Below are positions 33,284 through 41,970 of a stretch of DNA of 64,000 bases, piece by piece; position 1 is the first letter of the stretch; each line of letters starts with the position of its first letter. A program made the position numbers and the translations under genes. Under the pieces are notes generated by a model. It was not told the DNA's origin. It saw nothing but the letters and a program-made list of their open reading frames with translations, and did not search any database. The DNA is from 34-65-8 sp964516135 (lineage in GTDB: Bacteria; Pseudomonadota; Alphaproteobacteria; Sphingomonadales; Sphingomonadaceae), in the NCBI GenBank assembly GCA_964516135.1, contig CAZEWN010000015.1:21315-85314 (forward strand), in the 5' to 3' direction.

Positions 33284-34396
33284 TCAGCCGTCAGCAAGCG
33301 CACCCGCTTCCGCAAGGGTCGGGTAGTCGATATATCCCTCTGGACCAGGCAGATACCAGCTGTGCGGCACATTGCGGTTCGGCGCGAGCGGGGCACCTTG
33401 CGCGATCCGTTCGACCAGGTCCGGGTTCGAGATGAAGGGCCGTCCGAAGCTGACCGCGTCACATCGCGCAAAACCTATCTCGTCGGCTGCCTTTATGGCA
33501 TCGTAGTCGCTGTTGAGCACCAGCGGCCCGGTGTAGATATCGCGGATCATAGGACTCTGCCTGGGCACATCGGTACTGCCGAACGTCCCCTCCGGCCCCG
33601 GCTCGCGCAATTCCAAGAAAGCGATTCCCAGATCTTCGCACACCCGCGCCGCGGCGGCGAAGGTGGTTGCCGGATCGCTGTCGTCGCACCCTTGCGTTTC
33701 CCCATTGGGTGACAGGCGCAGGCTGACCCGATCGGCGCCCCACACCGCGATTAACACCTCCAGCACTTCGCGCAGGAAACGAACGCGGTGCTCAGCCGGG
33801 CCGCCGTATTCGTCGGTCCGAAGGTTGGTGCCGTCCCGCAGGAACTGGTCGACGAGATAGCCATTTGCGCCATGAAGCTGGACCGCATCGAACCCTGCCC
33901 GCTTCGCGTTTTCGGCCGCGACGCGGTAATCGTCCACCACGCGGGCGATCTCCTCCACCGACAGCTCCCGAGCTTCGACGTAGGGCTTGCGCCCGGTCGG
34001 CGTGTGCGCGTGGTCGGGCGCCTTGGTGGCGCTCGCCGAAACCGGCGGCTCTCCGCCAAGGAAGTCCGGGTGGACCAGGCGGCCCATATGCCATAGCTGG
34101 AGCACGATGAGCCCGCTTTCCGTGTGGACGGCATCGGTGGTCAGCTTCCACCCTTCGACCTGTTCGTCGCTCCAGATGCCGGGCGCGGCGGGCCAGCCCA
34201 GGCCTTCGACACTGATCCCCGTCGCCTCGGTGATGATCAGCCCGGCGGACGCGCGCTGGCGATAATATGTCGCCATCATTTCGTTGGGGATCGAACCCGG
34301 CTGCGTCGAACGCCCACGCGTGAGCGGGGCCATAACAATGCGATTGCGCGCCTCGAGCGCGCCCAGCCGCAGGGGCTGAAACAATATCTCGTGCAA
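33284..34396 (-). CDS. Old-yellow-enzyme family alkene reductase
   Basis: 370-residue FMN enzyme of the NemA type, reducing activated C=C bonds or nitro groups with NAD(P)H. Motifs: NRIVMAPLTRGRS, LQLWHMGRLVHPDF, FDAVQLHGANGYLVDQFL with the substrate-binding His and Asn, RTDEYGG and VSFGRPFISNPDLV. I chose the TTG at 34396 because GAAGGA lies seven bases upstream and it restores the family N-terminus (HEILFQPLRLG); an in-frame TTG 11 codons earlier has no such site. Divergent from the EamA transporter by 60 bp. Confidence 0.9.
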   Translation of the reverse strand: MHEILFQPLRLGALEARNRIVMAPLTRGRSTQPGSIPNEMMATYYRQRASAGLIITEATGISVEGLGWPAAPGIWSDEQVEGWKLTTDAVHTESGLIVLQLWHMGRLVHPDFLGGEPPVSASATKAPDHAHTPTGRKPYVEARELSVEEIARVVDDYRVAAENAKRAGFDAVQLHGANGYLVDQFLRDGTNLRTDEYGGPAEHRVRFLREVLEVLIAVWGADRVSLRLSPNGETQGCDDSDPATTFAAAARVCEDLGIAFLELREPGPEGTFGSTDVPRQSPMIRDIYTGPLVLNSDYDAIKAADEIGFARCDAVSFGRPFISNPDLVERIAQGAPLAPNRNVPHSWYLPGPEGYIDYPTLAEAGALADG

Positions 34397-34456
34397 GTAC
34401 CGATCCTTCGCGCAAAAGCGACTGTGCAAACCCGGTTGTGGAGCTAAGGCGCGCGG

Positions 34457-35383
34457 GTGAGCATTGCAACCGTTCCCCTCGCGCCGCGCGTCTGGCCTCG
34501 GTGGCTGCTGCTCGGCGCATTGATGACGGGCAACATCGCGCTGGCGCTTGGACCGTGGGCCGTGCGGCTCGCGGACAGCGGGCCGGTGGCGGCAGGTTTC
34601 TGGAGGCTTGCGCTGGCGCTGCCATTCCTAGCGCTGCTCGCGCGCGCAAGTGGCGAACGGCTGGGTGAAATACGCGGCTCCGCGATGTGGCCGGTACTGC
34701 TGGCGGGCGTGATTTTCGCGCTCGACCTGGCGAGCTGGCATGTCGGTATCGAACTGACCCGGCTGGGTAATGCGACGCTGTTCGGCAACGCTGGCAGCCT
34801 TGTGCTGATGGTATGGGCCTTCTTCGTGTTGAGGCGCCTGCCACGCGGGGGCGAATGGAGCGCGATCGTGCTCGCGCTGGCTGGCTCGGCGATCCTGCTG
34901 GGCCGTTCGCTCGAAATCTCGACCAGCACGCTGATCGGCGACCTGTTCTGCCTGCTCGCAGGCCTTTTGTACGCCGGCTATCTGCTGCTGCTGCAAGGCA
35001 AGCGCGAAAAGCTGGGCAGTTGGACTCTCCTGTTTTGGGCCAGTGCGGCGGGGGCGCCGGTGTGCCTCGTCATCGCGCTAGTGCTGGGCGAGCCGGTCTG
35101 GCCGAGTAACTGGTGGCCGCTGATCGCGCTGTTTGTCGGCAGCCAACTCGTGGGCCAGGGATTGCTGGTGTTCTCACTGAAGCATTTCAGCCCGTTGGTG
35201 ATCGGCCTTGCTCTCCTGACCCAGCCCGCTGTCGCCGCGCTGAGCGGCTGGTGGGCCTTCGGCGAGGGCGTTGACGTGGCGGACGTGGTGGGCATGTTGA
35301 TGCTTGGCCTCGCGCTGGCAATGGCACGCGGCGGGCGGGCCGAGCGATCAGATCCGCCGACGCTAGTTGTCAAACGCGACTAG
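34457..35383 (+). CDS. EamA/DMT-superfamily transporter
   Basis: 308 residues with ten hydrophobic segments in two EamA repeats (residues about 20-150 and 160-295). GTG start at 34457 with AAGG seven bases upstream. Members export amino acids, nucleosides or metabolites; this sequence gives no specific substrate. Its 3' end overlaps the convergent DUF2254 gene by 21 bp. Confidence 0.87.
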   Translation: MSIATVPLAPRVWPRWLLLGALMTGNIALALGPWAVRLADSGPVAAGFWRLALALPFLALLARASGERLGEIRGSAMWPVLLAGVIFALDLASWHVGIELTRLGNATLFGNAGSLVLMVWAFFVLRRLPRGGEWSAIVLALAGSAILLGRSLEISTSTLIGDLFCLLAGLLYAGYLLLLQGKREKLGSWTLLFWASAAGAPVCLVIALVLGEPVWPSNWWPLIALFVGSQLVGQGLLVFSLKHFSPLVIGLALLTQPAVAALSGWWAFGEGVDVADVVGMLMLGLALAMARGGRAERSDPPTLVVKRD

Positions 35384-36676
35384 CGCGTCGCTGTAGGCAG
35401 CCTCCACCCGTTCGAGGTCAGGACCAGCCAGCGCGAGCCGGGCCTGGGCGATAAGTTCGCTAGCCTGGTGCCGCAGCCCTTCACGCCGTTCGGATGCGGC
35501 TACCACCCGGCGCGCGTCGGCGATCGCCTGGAACATGATCTCGGCGGCGATAGGCGCTGTGGCGACAGCGCTGCGCAGTGATCCGAACCCCCGCTTGAGG
35601 AAGTGCGAGAAATCATCGGGGCAGGGAATTACCGGGCAATCATCCCCCTCTTGGCCACATACGTCCTTCCGCAAATCGCGTTGCCCCAGATCGGCCGTCG
35701 CCGCACCGAGCCAATGGATCGCGGTAATGGCTGTGAACGGATCGTTGATGCCCGGAGAAAGCGCGCGCAGACCGATTTCGACCAATTCGTCGATTAGAAA
35801 ATGCGGATCCTGCTCGGGCGTTCGCGTGGCGCCCAGCGAAAAGCAATCGATGATCGCCTCGCGCTCGGCAGGCCGCCCTCCGGTCACATCAAGCAGCGTC
35901 AGGCCGGGATGAACGAAGTCTCCGGTACGTACGCGCAGCGAGAGGGTGGCGTGGCTGGCGCGGGCAATGTCGGCGAGCGCCGCGAAGTCTATCAGCCGGA
36001 TGTATCCGGTGGCTTGGGCCACGACGGGCGCCCCAGGCACGGGCGGGCGCGCTTCGCGCAAATCGTCCACCTGCGGGTAAGTCTGTTCGATCGTCTTGAG
36101 CAAGCGCCGCGCGATCCGCTCAATCACCACGTTGATCTGGATGCTCGACGGTACATGGTTGAGGAAAAAGACCAGCACCCCGACGCAGACTGCCATCAAA
36201 AGGTAGGCGACCAGCAACGACAGTTGCGGCGTGAATCCGGGTAGCGATGCGGCTACGTCCAGCCCGGATGGGGCGACCTCGTCTTCCGCGCGGACACTGC
36301 GCAGGACGACGATGGCATAGACGAAGCTTCCGATGAATGTCGCCAGGCTGAGCTGGTTGCCGCGGTCTTCCAGAAAATTGGTCAACAGCCGGGGCCCGTA
36401 GGTGCCGCTGGCATAGGCAACTGCGGCGATCGTGATCGAAAACACGGTTGATGCCACGCCGATCATGGATCCGGCCATCACCGTGAGCATGTCAGACGCG
36501 ACCTGCGGGCGGGCGGGGATGATCCACTCGTTATCGAGTATCCAATCGCCGAACCCGTGCCGGTCGAGCCAGACCAGCACGAATGCCAACAGCGCGGCGC
36601 TTACGGAAAACAGTGCGGGGTAGAACCAGTAGTTCGCGTTGAGCCGCGCCAGGAACCAGCGGATGTCGGCACTCAT
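35363..36676 (-). CDS. DUF2254 membrane protein
   Basis: 437 residues. Four hydrophobic segments in the first 175 residues (WFYPALFSVSAALLAFVLVW, LTVMAGSMIGVASTVFSITI and two more), then a soluble domain of about 260 residues. The layout and N-terminal motifs are those of DUF2254, a family of predicted membrane proteins without an assigned function. It lies 22 bp upstream of nothing on its 3' side except the overlapping convergent EamA gene; on its 5' side nadA ends 22 bp away in the same direction. Confidence 0.82.
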   Translation of the reverse strand: MSADIRWFLARLNANYWFYPALFSVSAALLAFVLVWLDRHGFGDWILDNEWIIPARPQVASDMLTVMAGSMIGVASTVFSITIAAVAYASGTYGPRLLTNFLEDRGNQLSLATFIGSFVYAIVVLRSVRAEDEVAPSGLDVAASLPGFTPQLSLLVAYLLMAVCVGVLVFFLNHVPSSIQINVVIERIARRLLKTIEQTYPQVDDLREARPPVPGAPVVAQATGYIRLIDFAALADIARASHATLSLRVRTGDFVHPGLTLLDVTGGRPAEREAIIDCFSLGATRTPEQDPHFLIDELVEIGLRALSPGINDPFTAITAIHWLGAATADLGQRDLRKDVCGQEGDDCPVIPCPDDFSHFLKRGFGSLRSAVATAPIAAEIMFQAIADARRVVAASERREGLRHQASELIAQARLALAGPDLERVEAAYSDALVAFDN

Positions 36677-36698
36677 CAGGCGCGCCCCCGGTCGAACA

Positions 36699-37691
36699 TC
36701 AATCGCCTGTCGGCCCCAGGTCTCCCTTGCCCACGGTCCCGCTCGCCATCTCCAGCATCCGGTCGAGGCTCTTCTTGGCCGCCAGTCGCAAACCCTCCTC
36801 GATCTCGATGCGCGGCTCGAGATCGCGCAGCGCGATGTAGAGTTTCTCCATGGTGTTCAACGCCATGTAGGGGCAGATGTTGCAGTTGCAGTTTCCGTCC
36901 GCACCGGGCGCGCCGATGAAGGTCTTGTCCGGAATGGCCAGCTCCATCTGGTGCATGATGTGCGGTTCGGTGGCGACGATCAGCGTGTCACCCTGGAATG
37001 TCCGGGCGAACTGCAGGATGCCGCTGGTAGAACCGACATAATCGGCATGGTCGATGATCGCGGGCGGGCATTCGGGGTGCGCCGCGATCGGCGCGCCCGG
37101 ATGCCGCTCCTTCAGCTTGAGCAGCTCGGTTTCACTAAATGCCTCGTGCACGATGCACACGCCCGGCCACAACAGCATCTCGCGGTCGAACTTGCGCGAC
37201 AGGTATCCCCCCAGGTGTCGGTCGGGGCCGAAAATGATCTTCTGGTCCCTGGGAATTTGGCTGAGGATCGTTTCGGCGCTGGAACTGGTGACGATCACGT
37301 CGGACAGTGCCTTCACTTCGGTCGAACAGTTGATGTACGTCAGCGCGATGTGATCGGGGTGCGCCTCGCGGAAGGCCTTGAACTTCGCGGGCGGGCAGGA
37401 ATCTTCCAGGCTGCAGCCGGCGTCCATGTCGGGCAGGACGACGATTTTTTCGGGACTGAGGATTTTCGCGGTGTCGGCCATGAACTTGACGCCGCAAAAC
37501 GCGATGACGTCGGCGTCGGTGTCCGCCGCCTTGCGGCTCAGTTCCAAACTGTCGCCGACGAAATCGGCTATATCCTGTATTTCGGGGCGCTGATAATAGT
37601 GTGCCAGGATCACCGCGTTGCGTTCTTTCCGCAAGCGGTCGATCTCGGCGAGCAGATCCTGCCCAGTGGGAAGTTTGGTCTCTACGCTCAT
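36699..37691 (-). CDS. nadA: Quinolinate synthase
   Basis: 330 residues. Condenses iminoaspartate with dihydroxyacetone phosphate to quinolinate for NAD synthesis, using a [4Fe-4S] cluster. Cluster Cys positions are recognisable in TYINCSTE, GVCIVHEAF and NCNICPYM; ILAHYYQRPEIQDIADFVGD is the conserved start region. nadB and nadC are not in the window. The ATG at 37691 is chosen (MSVETK); an ATG four codons earlier is possible. Confidence 0.94.
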   Translation of the reverse strand: MSVETKLPTGQDLLAEIDRLRKERNAVILAHYYQRPEIQDIADFVGDSLELSRKAADTDADVIAFCGVKFMADTAKILSPEKIVVLPDMDAGCSLEDSCPPAKFKAFREAHPDHIALTYINCSTEVKALSDVIVTSSSAETILSQIPRDQKIIFGPDRHLGGYLSRKFDREMLLWPGVCIVHEAFSETELLKLKERHPGAPIAAHPECPPAIIDHADYVGSTSGILQFARTFQGDTLIVATEPHIMHQMELAIPDKTFIGAPGADGNCNCNICPYMALNTMEKLYIALRDLEPRIEIEEGLRLAAKKSLDRMLEMASGTVGKGDLGPTGD

Positions 37692-37755
37692 GTTCCGTCC
37701 CATCTGGCGCCGCCGACCGGGCGCTTATAGTCGCTATGTCGCGCGAGGCGAGGGG

Positions 37756-38454
37756 TTACTGGCCCGCGGGCGAGGCTGCGTTTTCTCCGTCAAACCGGAC
37801 CTCGACCCGCACGTCGCCAAACCCGGCGCTTTCGAGAGGAATGGCCAGATTTTGGCGCACCGCCTGGCGGGCGGCATTGCGGGCCAGCGCGATGATTTCG
37901 GGATTGCGCGCGAATTCGATCGCCTTGCGTTCCGCCTGCACCGTGTTGTTGCGGCTGAGGTCGCGAGAGGCGTCGCGGGTTACGAAGGTGCCTTCGGTAA
38001 AATAGCGCGCCGAACCTTCATCCAGGTTCGGGCGGGAGACCCGCAGCGGCGGCAAGGTCACCGTCAGCGTATCGGCGCCGTCGTCCCACTGAAAACGGTC
38101 GCGGTCGACCTGGGCCATGTCGATACGATATTCCACCATTGCCGGGATCACGGCGGCCTGTCGCGAACGCAGCAGATCAATGTTCAGTACGCCGCGATTA
38201 TCCTCACTGGTCGCGACAATCTCAAACCGCGAGCTGAACACCGTCAGCGAGTTCTGCTTCTGAAACGCCAGCATGGCGCTGCCCACAGGGTCGCCTTCCG
38301 CCCGGTCGAAGAAAGCCTTATATCCCAGCCATGCACTTAATGCGATCAGCGCGATGACGATGAACCACGGCACGGCCTGAACGCGCGCCAACGCCTGTTC
38401 GCGCCGGACGGTGGGGGTGAGGGTATCGGGCGAATGCTTCAGGTCGTCTGCCAT
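37756..38454 (-). CDS. DUF4230 membrane-anchored protein
   Basis: 232 residues. One membrane helix (about 29-47: VPWFIVIALIALSAWLGYKA) and then a periplasmic-type domain containing LTVFSSRFEIVATSED and an Arg-rich RPNLDEGSARYFTEG stretch, which fits DUF4230. Function unknown. Its first codons overlap the end of the metallo-beta-lactamase gene by 16 bp, so the two are probably co-transcribed. Confidence 0.82.
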   Translation of the reverse strand: MADDLKHSPDTLTPTVRREQALARVQAVPWFIVIALIALSAWLGYKAFFDRAEGDPVGSAMLAFQKQNSLTVFSSRFEIVATSEDNRGVLNIDLLRSRQAAVIPAMVEYRIDMAQVDRDRFQWDDGADTLTVTLPPLRVSRPNLDEGSARYFTEGTFVTRDASRDLSRNNTVQAERKAIEFARNPEIIALARNAARQAVRQNLAIPLESAGFGDVRVEVRFDGENAASPAGQ

Positions 38455-39341
38455 ATGTCATCCGAACGGGCGACAAGGCCCCTGCGTTCCAGATCGATCA
38501 GATGCGCCGTGACGCTCATCTCCGCCGCGCCGACTAGCCGCTGGTCAAGGCCCTTGTACATCGCCGGGATAAAGCCCGCGACCGGCCGCGCGGCCTCGCC
38601 CAGCAGTCGCAGGATTTGATTTTCGCGCTGACGGCGGTGGCCGATCATGCCGCGCACGAGTTGGCGCGGTTTCGCGACCGCCGGACCGTGTGCCGGATAA
38701 TAAACGCGGTCGTCGCGGGCGTGGAGCTTTTCCAGGCTCGCCATATAGGCCCTCATATCGCCATCGGGGGGCACGACCACGCTGGTCGACCACGCCATGA
38801 CATGATCGCCCGTGAACAGCGCGCGCGATTCCTCAAGCGCGAAGCACAGGTGGTTGGACGTATGGCCGGGCGTATGGACCGCGCGCAGGGTCCAGCCCGG
38901 TCCAGTCATTGCCTCGCCATCCTCCAACACCCGGTCGGGGGCGTAATCGCGGTCGAACGAGGCATCGGCACGGGGCCCCGAAACGTCGAGCACCAGCGGC
39001 GCGCAGCCTACCACCGCGGCGCCAGTCCTATCGGAGAGCGGCTTGGCCGCGGGCGAGTGGTCGCGGTGCGTATGCGTGCACATGATCGCCGCGATGCGCG
39101 CCTCGCCCACGGCGGCCATTATCGCATTGACATGTTCTTCTTCCGCAGGCCCCGGATCGATCACCGCAACCGCATCGCCCGCGCCGATGATGTAGGTCTG
39201 GGTGCCAGTGTAGGTATAGGGCGAGGGGTTGGGCGCCAGCACCCGCCGTACCAGCGGCTCGCACTGTTCCGAACGGCCGGTGGGCCAGGGTTTGGGCGGG
39301 GGTCCTGCCATGGCTTGCATATGGGGCCAGGTCTGCGCCAT
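38439..39341 (-). CDS. Metallo-beta-lactamase-fold hydrolase (LACTB2/glyoxalase II-like)
   Basis: 300 residues. Zinc motif CTHTHRDHSP (HxHxDH), followed by HTPGHTSNH, TGDHVM and PAHGP in the normal order, and a C-terminal winged-helix-like end. The closest match by eye is the LACTB2/YobT group, whose substrates vary (thioesters, RNA). ATG at 39341 leaves only 28 bp to the divergent glpK start. Overlaps the DUF4230 gene. Confidence 0.85.
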   Translation of the reverse strand: MAQTWPHMQAMAGPPPKPWPTGRSEQCEPLVRRVLAPNPSPYTYTGTQTYIIGAGDAVAVIDPGPAEEEHVNAIMAAVGEARIAAIMCTHTHRDHSPAAKPLSDRTGAAVVGCAPLVLDVSGPRADASFDRDYAPDRVLEDGEAMTGPGWTLRAVHTPGHTSNHLCFALEESRALFTGDHVMAWSTSVVVPPDGDMRAYMASLEKLHARDDRVYYPAHGPAVAKPRQLVRGMIGHRRQRENQILRLLGEAARPVAGFIPAMYKGLDQRLVGAAEMSVTAHLIDLERRGLVARSDDIWQTT

Positions 39342-39369
39342 GTCACGTCCGAGACGTGTGGGGACGGGA

Positions 39370-40839
39370 ATGGGCGAGGCGATACTGGTTATCGACGAGG
39401 GCACGACATCGACCCGCGCGATGGTCTTCGCGCGCGATGGCCGGCTGCTGTCGCTGGCGCAGGAGGAACTGACCCAGCATTATCCCCGCCCCGGCTGGGT
39501 CGAACATGATGCGGGCGAGATCTGGCAGCGCACGCTCGCCTGCACGCGGCGGGCGATGTCGGAAGCGGGCGGGGCCGACCGGATCGCGGCGATCGGGATC
39601 ACCAACCAGCGCGAGACCGTGGTTGCCTGGGACTGCGCGACGGGGGAACCGCTGGCGCGCGCGCTGGTATGGCAGGACCGGCGCACGGCAGAATTGTGCG
39701 ACGAGTTGAAGTCGCGCGGGCACGAACGCGCTGTGCAGCGCCAGACGGGGCTGCTGCTCGATCCTTATTTCTCGGCCACCAAGATGCGCTGGCTGATCGA
39801 TAACGAGGCCGCCGTGCGCGCTGCGGCCGAGCGGCGAACCCTGGCATTGGGCACAATCGAAAGCTGGCTCGTGTGGAACCTCACCGGCGGTGCATTCGTC
39901 TCCGACGCCAGCAACGCCAGCCGCACCCTGTTGCTTCCGCTGGAAAGCGCACAGTTCGATCCGGGACTGTGCGACCTGTTCGGCGTGCCGCTAGGCGCAC
40001 TCGCCGAGGTCGTGGACACGCACGGCGCGATTGTGGAAACAGGCGCAGCCCTGTTCGGCCGGGCGATCCCCATCTGCGGCCTGGCGGGGGACCAGCAGGC
40101 GGCGACGGTGGGGCAGGCCTGTCTCTCCCCGGGCGAGACTAAGGCAACTTATGGCACCGGGGCATTCGTGCTGACCAACATGGGCAGCGACATCCCGCAT
40201 TCGGCGAACCGCCTGCTCGGCACCGTGCTGATGCAACAGGATGGGGCGCGGACCTATGCGTTGGAAGGATCGGTCTTCGTCGCGGGAAGCCTGGTCAAAT
40301 ACCTGCGCGACACACTGGGCATGATCTCGAGTGCCGCCGAAACCGCAGCGCTTGCCCGCTCCATTCCGAATAGCGGCGGCGTGGTGATCGTGCCGGCACT
40401 GTCGGGACTGGGCGCGCCGCATTGGAATGCCGGCGCGCGAGGGGTCATTGCGGGGTTGAGCTTCGCCAGCGGCCGGGCACAGATCGCCCGCGCGGCTCTG
40501 GAAGCAATGGCGCACCAGACCCACGATCTTTGCGCCGCATTCGCTGCCGACGGAGCGCCCTGGCAGGCGCTGCGGATCGATGGCGGGATGAGCGCCAACG
40601 ACTGGATGGCGCAGGACCTGGCCGACATGCTGCAACTGCCGGTCGAAAGGCCGGACATGGTGGAAACGACCGCGCTCGGCGCGGCCATGCTGGCAGCGGT
40701 CGGCTGCGCCATGCACCTCTCGCTTGCCGAGGCAGCCCTGGCGATGCGCGGCCCGGTGCGACAATTCGCGCCCGCGATGGAAGACGAGGTCCGCCAGCAG
40801 CGACTGGCCGCCTGGCGCCGTGCGCTGTCGGCGGTGTGA
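39370..40839 (+). CDS. glpK: Glycerol kinase
   Basis: 489 residues, FGGY family. Phosphorylates glycerol to sn-glycerol 3-phosphate. Glycerol-kinase hallmarks: VIDEGTTSTRAMVFARDG, GITNQRETVVAWD, LVWQDRRTAE, and the late ALRIDGGMSANDWMAQ. No glpF, glpD or glpR lies nearby. The ATG at 39370 follows GGGACGGGA. It ends two bases from the convergent rcdA stop. Confidence 0.93.
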   Translation: MGEAILVIDEGTTSTRAMVFARDGRLLSLAQEELTQHYPRPGWVEHDAGEIWQRTLACTRRAMSEAGGADRIAAIGITNQRETVVAWDCATGEPLARALVWQDRRTAELCDELKSRGHERAVQRQTGLLLDPYFSATKMRWLIDNEAAVRAAAERRTLALGTIESWLVWNLTGGAFVSDASNASRTLLLPLESAQFDPGLCDLFGVPLGALAEVVDTHGAIVETGAALFGRAIPICGLAGDQQAATVGQACLSPGETKATYGTGAFVLTNMGSDIPHSANRLLGTVLMQQDGARTYALEGSVFVAGSLVKYLRDTLGMISSAAETAALARSIPNSGGVVIVPALSGLGAPHWNAGARGVIAGLSFASGRAQIARAALEAMAHQTHDLCAAFAADGAPWQALRIDGGMSANDWMAQDLADMLQLPVERPDMVETTALGAAMLAAVGCAMHLSLAEAALAMRGPVRQFAPAMEDEVRQQRLAAWRRALSAV

Positions 40840-40841
40840 TC

Positions 40842-41303
40842 CTAGATCCGCCCTACCTCGCGGCCGAGACGCGCACGGAGGCTGTGGACCGCTGACGGGC
40901 GCAGCCGAAACCCTTCGCGCCAGGCACGGTCCAGGCGGCCGATGCGCGCATGGATCGCTTCGCTCGCCGCGATGAGGCTCTGCGTCTGCGGCTCAAGATA
41001 GCCGAGATTTACCGGGTCGGTCGGCCGATCGTCGGGCAGGGTACCGTAGCGGCGCAGCTGGAATTCGCTCAGCTCGCTGGCGTAGTAGGCGCGCTGGTTC
41101 AGCAGCCAGGCCAACACATGCATGATCCGGGTGGTGGTGCGAAGCCCCTCGATCGACATGGCCAGGCGCCAATGGGGATCCTCGTCCTCGGCCGCATCCA
41201 CCGGGCGCAGATCGAAAACCATGCGCGCCTCGTCGGCAAGGATCAGCGCCTCGCAATAGAGAGCCTCGATAATCGGCTCGCTGATGTCACTCGGCGTACC
41301 CAT
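40842..41303 (-). CDS. rcdA: RcdA/DUF1465-family protein
   Basis: 153 residues, all helical, with the family blocks EALILADEARMVFD, RIMHVLAWLLNQRAYYASEL and RYGTLPDDRP. In Caulobacter RcdA is an adaptor that helps ClpXP degrade CtrA and other substrates; the same role is inferred here and fits the CtrA-like sites elsewhere in this window. The symbol follows family membership, not a proven orthology. Confidence 0.8.
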   Translation of the reverse strand: MGTPSDISEPIIEALYCEALILADEARMVFDLRPVDAAEDEDPHWRLAMSIEGLRTTTRIMHVLAWLLNQRAYYASELSEFQLRRYGTLPDDRPTDPVNLGYLEPQTQSLIAASEAIHARIGRLDRAWREGFRLRPSAVHSLRARLGREVGRI

Positions 41304-41378
41304 GGGAACCGACGCGCTATTCCCATGCGCCTCGATAAGCCAGCATTGGCCACGTACTATCCCTGACGAATTTCTCCA

Positions 41379-41395
41379 TGTCCCGCACAGGGACA
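41379..41395. promoter_or_regulatory. Inverted repeat TGTCCC-GCACA-GGGACA
   Basis: Perfect six-base arms around a five-base loop, between the DUF465 gene (leftward) and rcdA. No T-run follows on either strand. It could be a protein binding site or an RNA hairpin in the rcdA leader. Confidence 0.3.
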
Positions 41396-41399
41396 GAAA

Positions 41400-41597
41400 T
41401 CAGGCGATGATATCGGGCAGCAGCTGATCCTCTACCGCGGCGATCTGGTCCTTGAGCGCCAACTTGCGCTTCTTCAAGCGCGCGATCTGCAGTTCATCGG
41501 TCGAACCCGACTGGCGCAGCGCGTGGATTGCGGCATCGAGGTCGCGATGCTCGATCCGCAACGTCGCCAGCCTCTTGCGCAGTTCCTGTTCGTTCAC
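41400..41597 (-). CDS. DUF465/YdcH-family small protein (first copy)
   Basis: 65 residues, an alpha-helical hairpin: RKRLATLRIEHRDLDAAIHA, a short turn, then LQIARLKKRKLALKDQIAA. This is the DUF465 pattern. I prefer the GTG at 41597 because GGGG lies six bases upstream and it begins where the family begins; longer frames read into the divergent promoter. Function of the family is unknown. A second, different DUF465 gene lies divergently 167 bp away. Confidence 0.82.
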   Translation of the reverse strand: MNEQELRKRLATLRIEHRDLDAAIHALRQSGSTDELQIARLKKRKLALKDQIAAVEDQLLPDIIA

Positions 41598-41764
41598 CCG
41601 TGCCCCGCTCGTCCGTCCGCCGCGCCCTCGCGTGCATTCGTCGTTTAGGGACAAGTAGGGGCTTCGCAAGGTCTCGCGTGTATGTTCTGATGGTCATTGG
41701 GCGGTTCGGCTGCCTGGCCGAGTCGCCTACGGACGGGGATAATTCCGCCAGTAGGAGAGACCAT

Positions 41765-41920
41765 ATGGAATCGTCGCACACCAGCGCCTTGCAGAGCAAA
41801 CATGCCGGCCTCGAAGCGAAGCTCCGCCTCGAGATGAACCGGCCCTCGCCCGACGCCGCGACGATTCAGATCCTCAAGCGCCAGAAGCTCCGCATCAAGG
41901 AAGAACTGGCGGCGATCTAG
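41765..41920 (+). CDS. DUF465/YdcH-family small protein (second copy)
   Basis: 51 residues: SALQSKHAGLEAKLRLEMNR followed by ATIQILKRQKLRIKEELAAI. This is the same helical hairpin as in the leftward DUF465 gene but shorter. AGGAGA lies eight bases before the ATG. It precedes ptsP by 50 bp in the same direction. Confidence 0.82.
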   Translation: MESSHTSALQSKHAGLEAKLRLEMNRPSPDAATIQILKRQKLRIKEELAAI

Positions 41921-41970
41921 CGCCTTACCGCCATTTGCCATTCGGCCGGGCGCGGTTATAGCTGCGGGTC

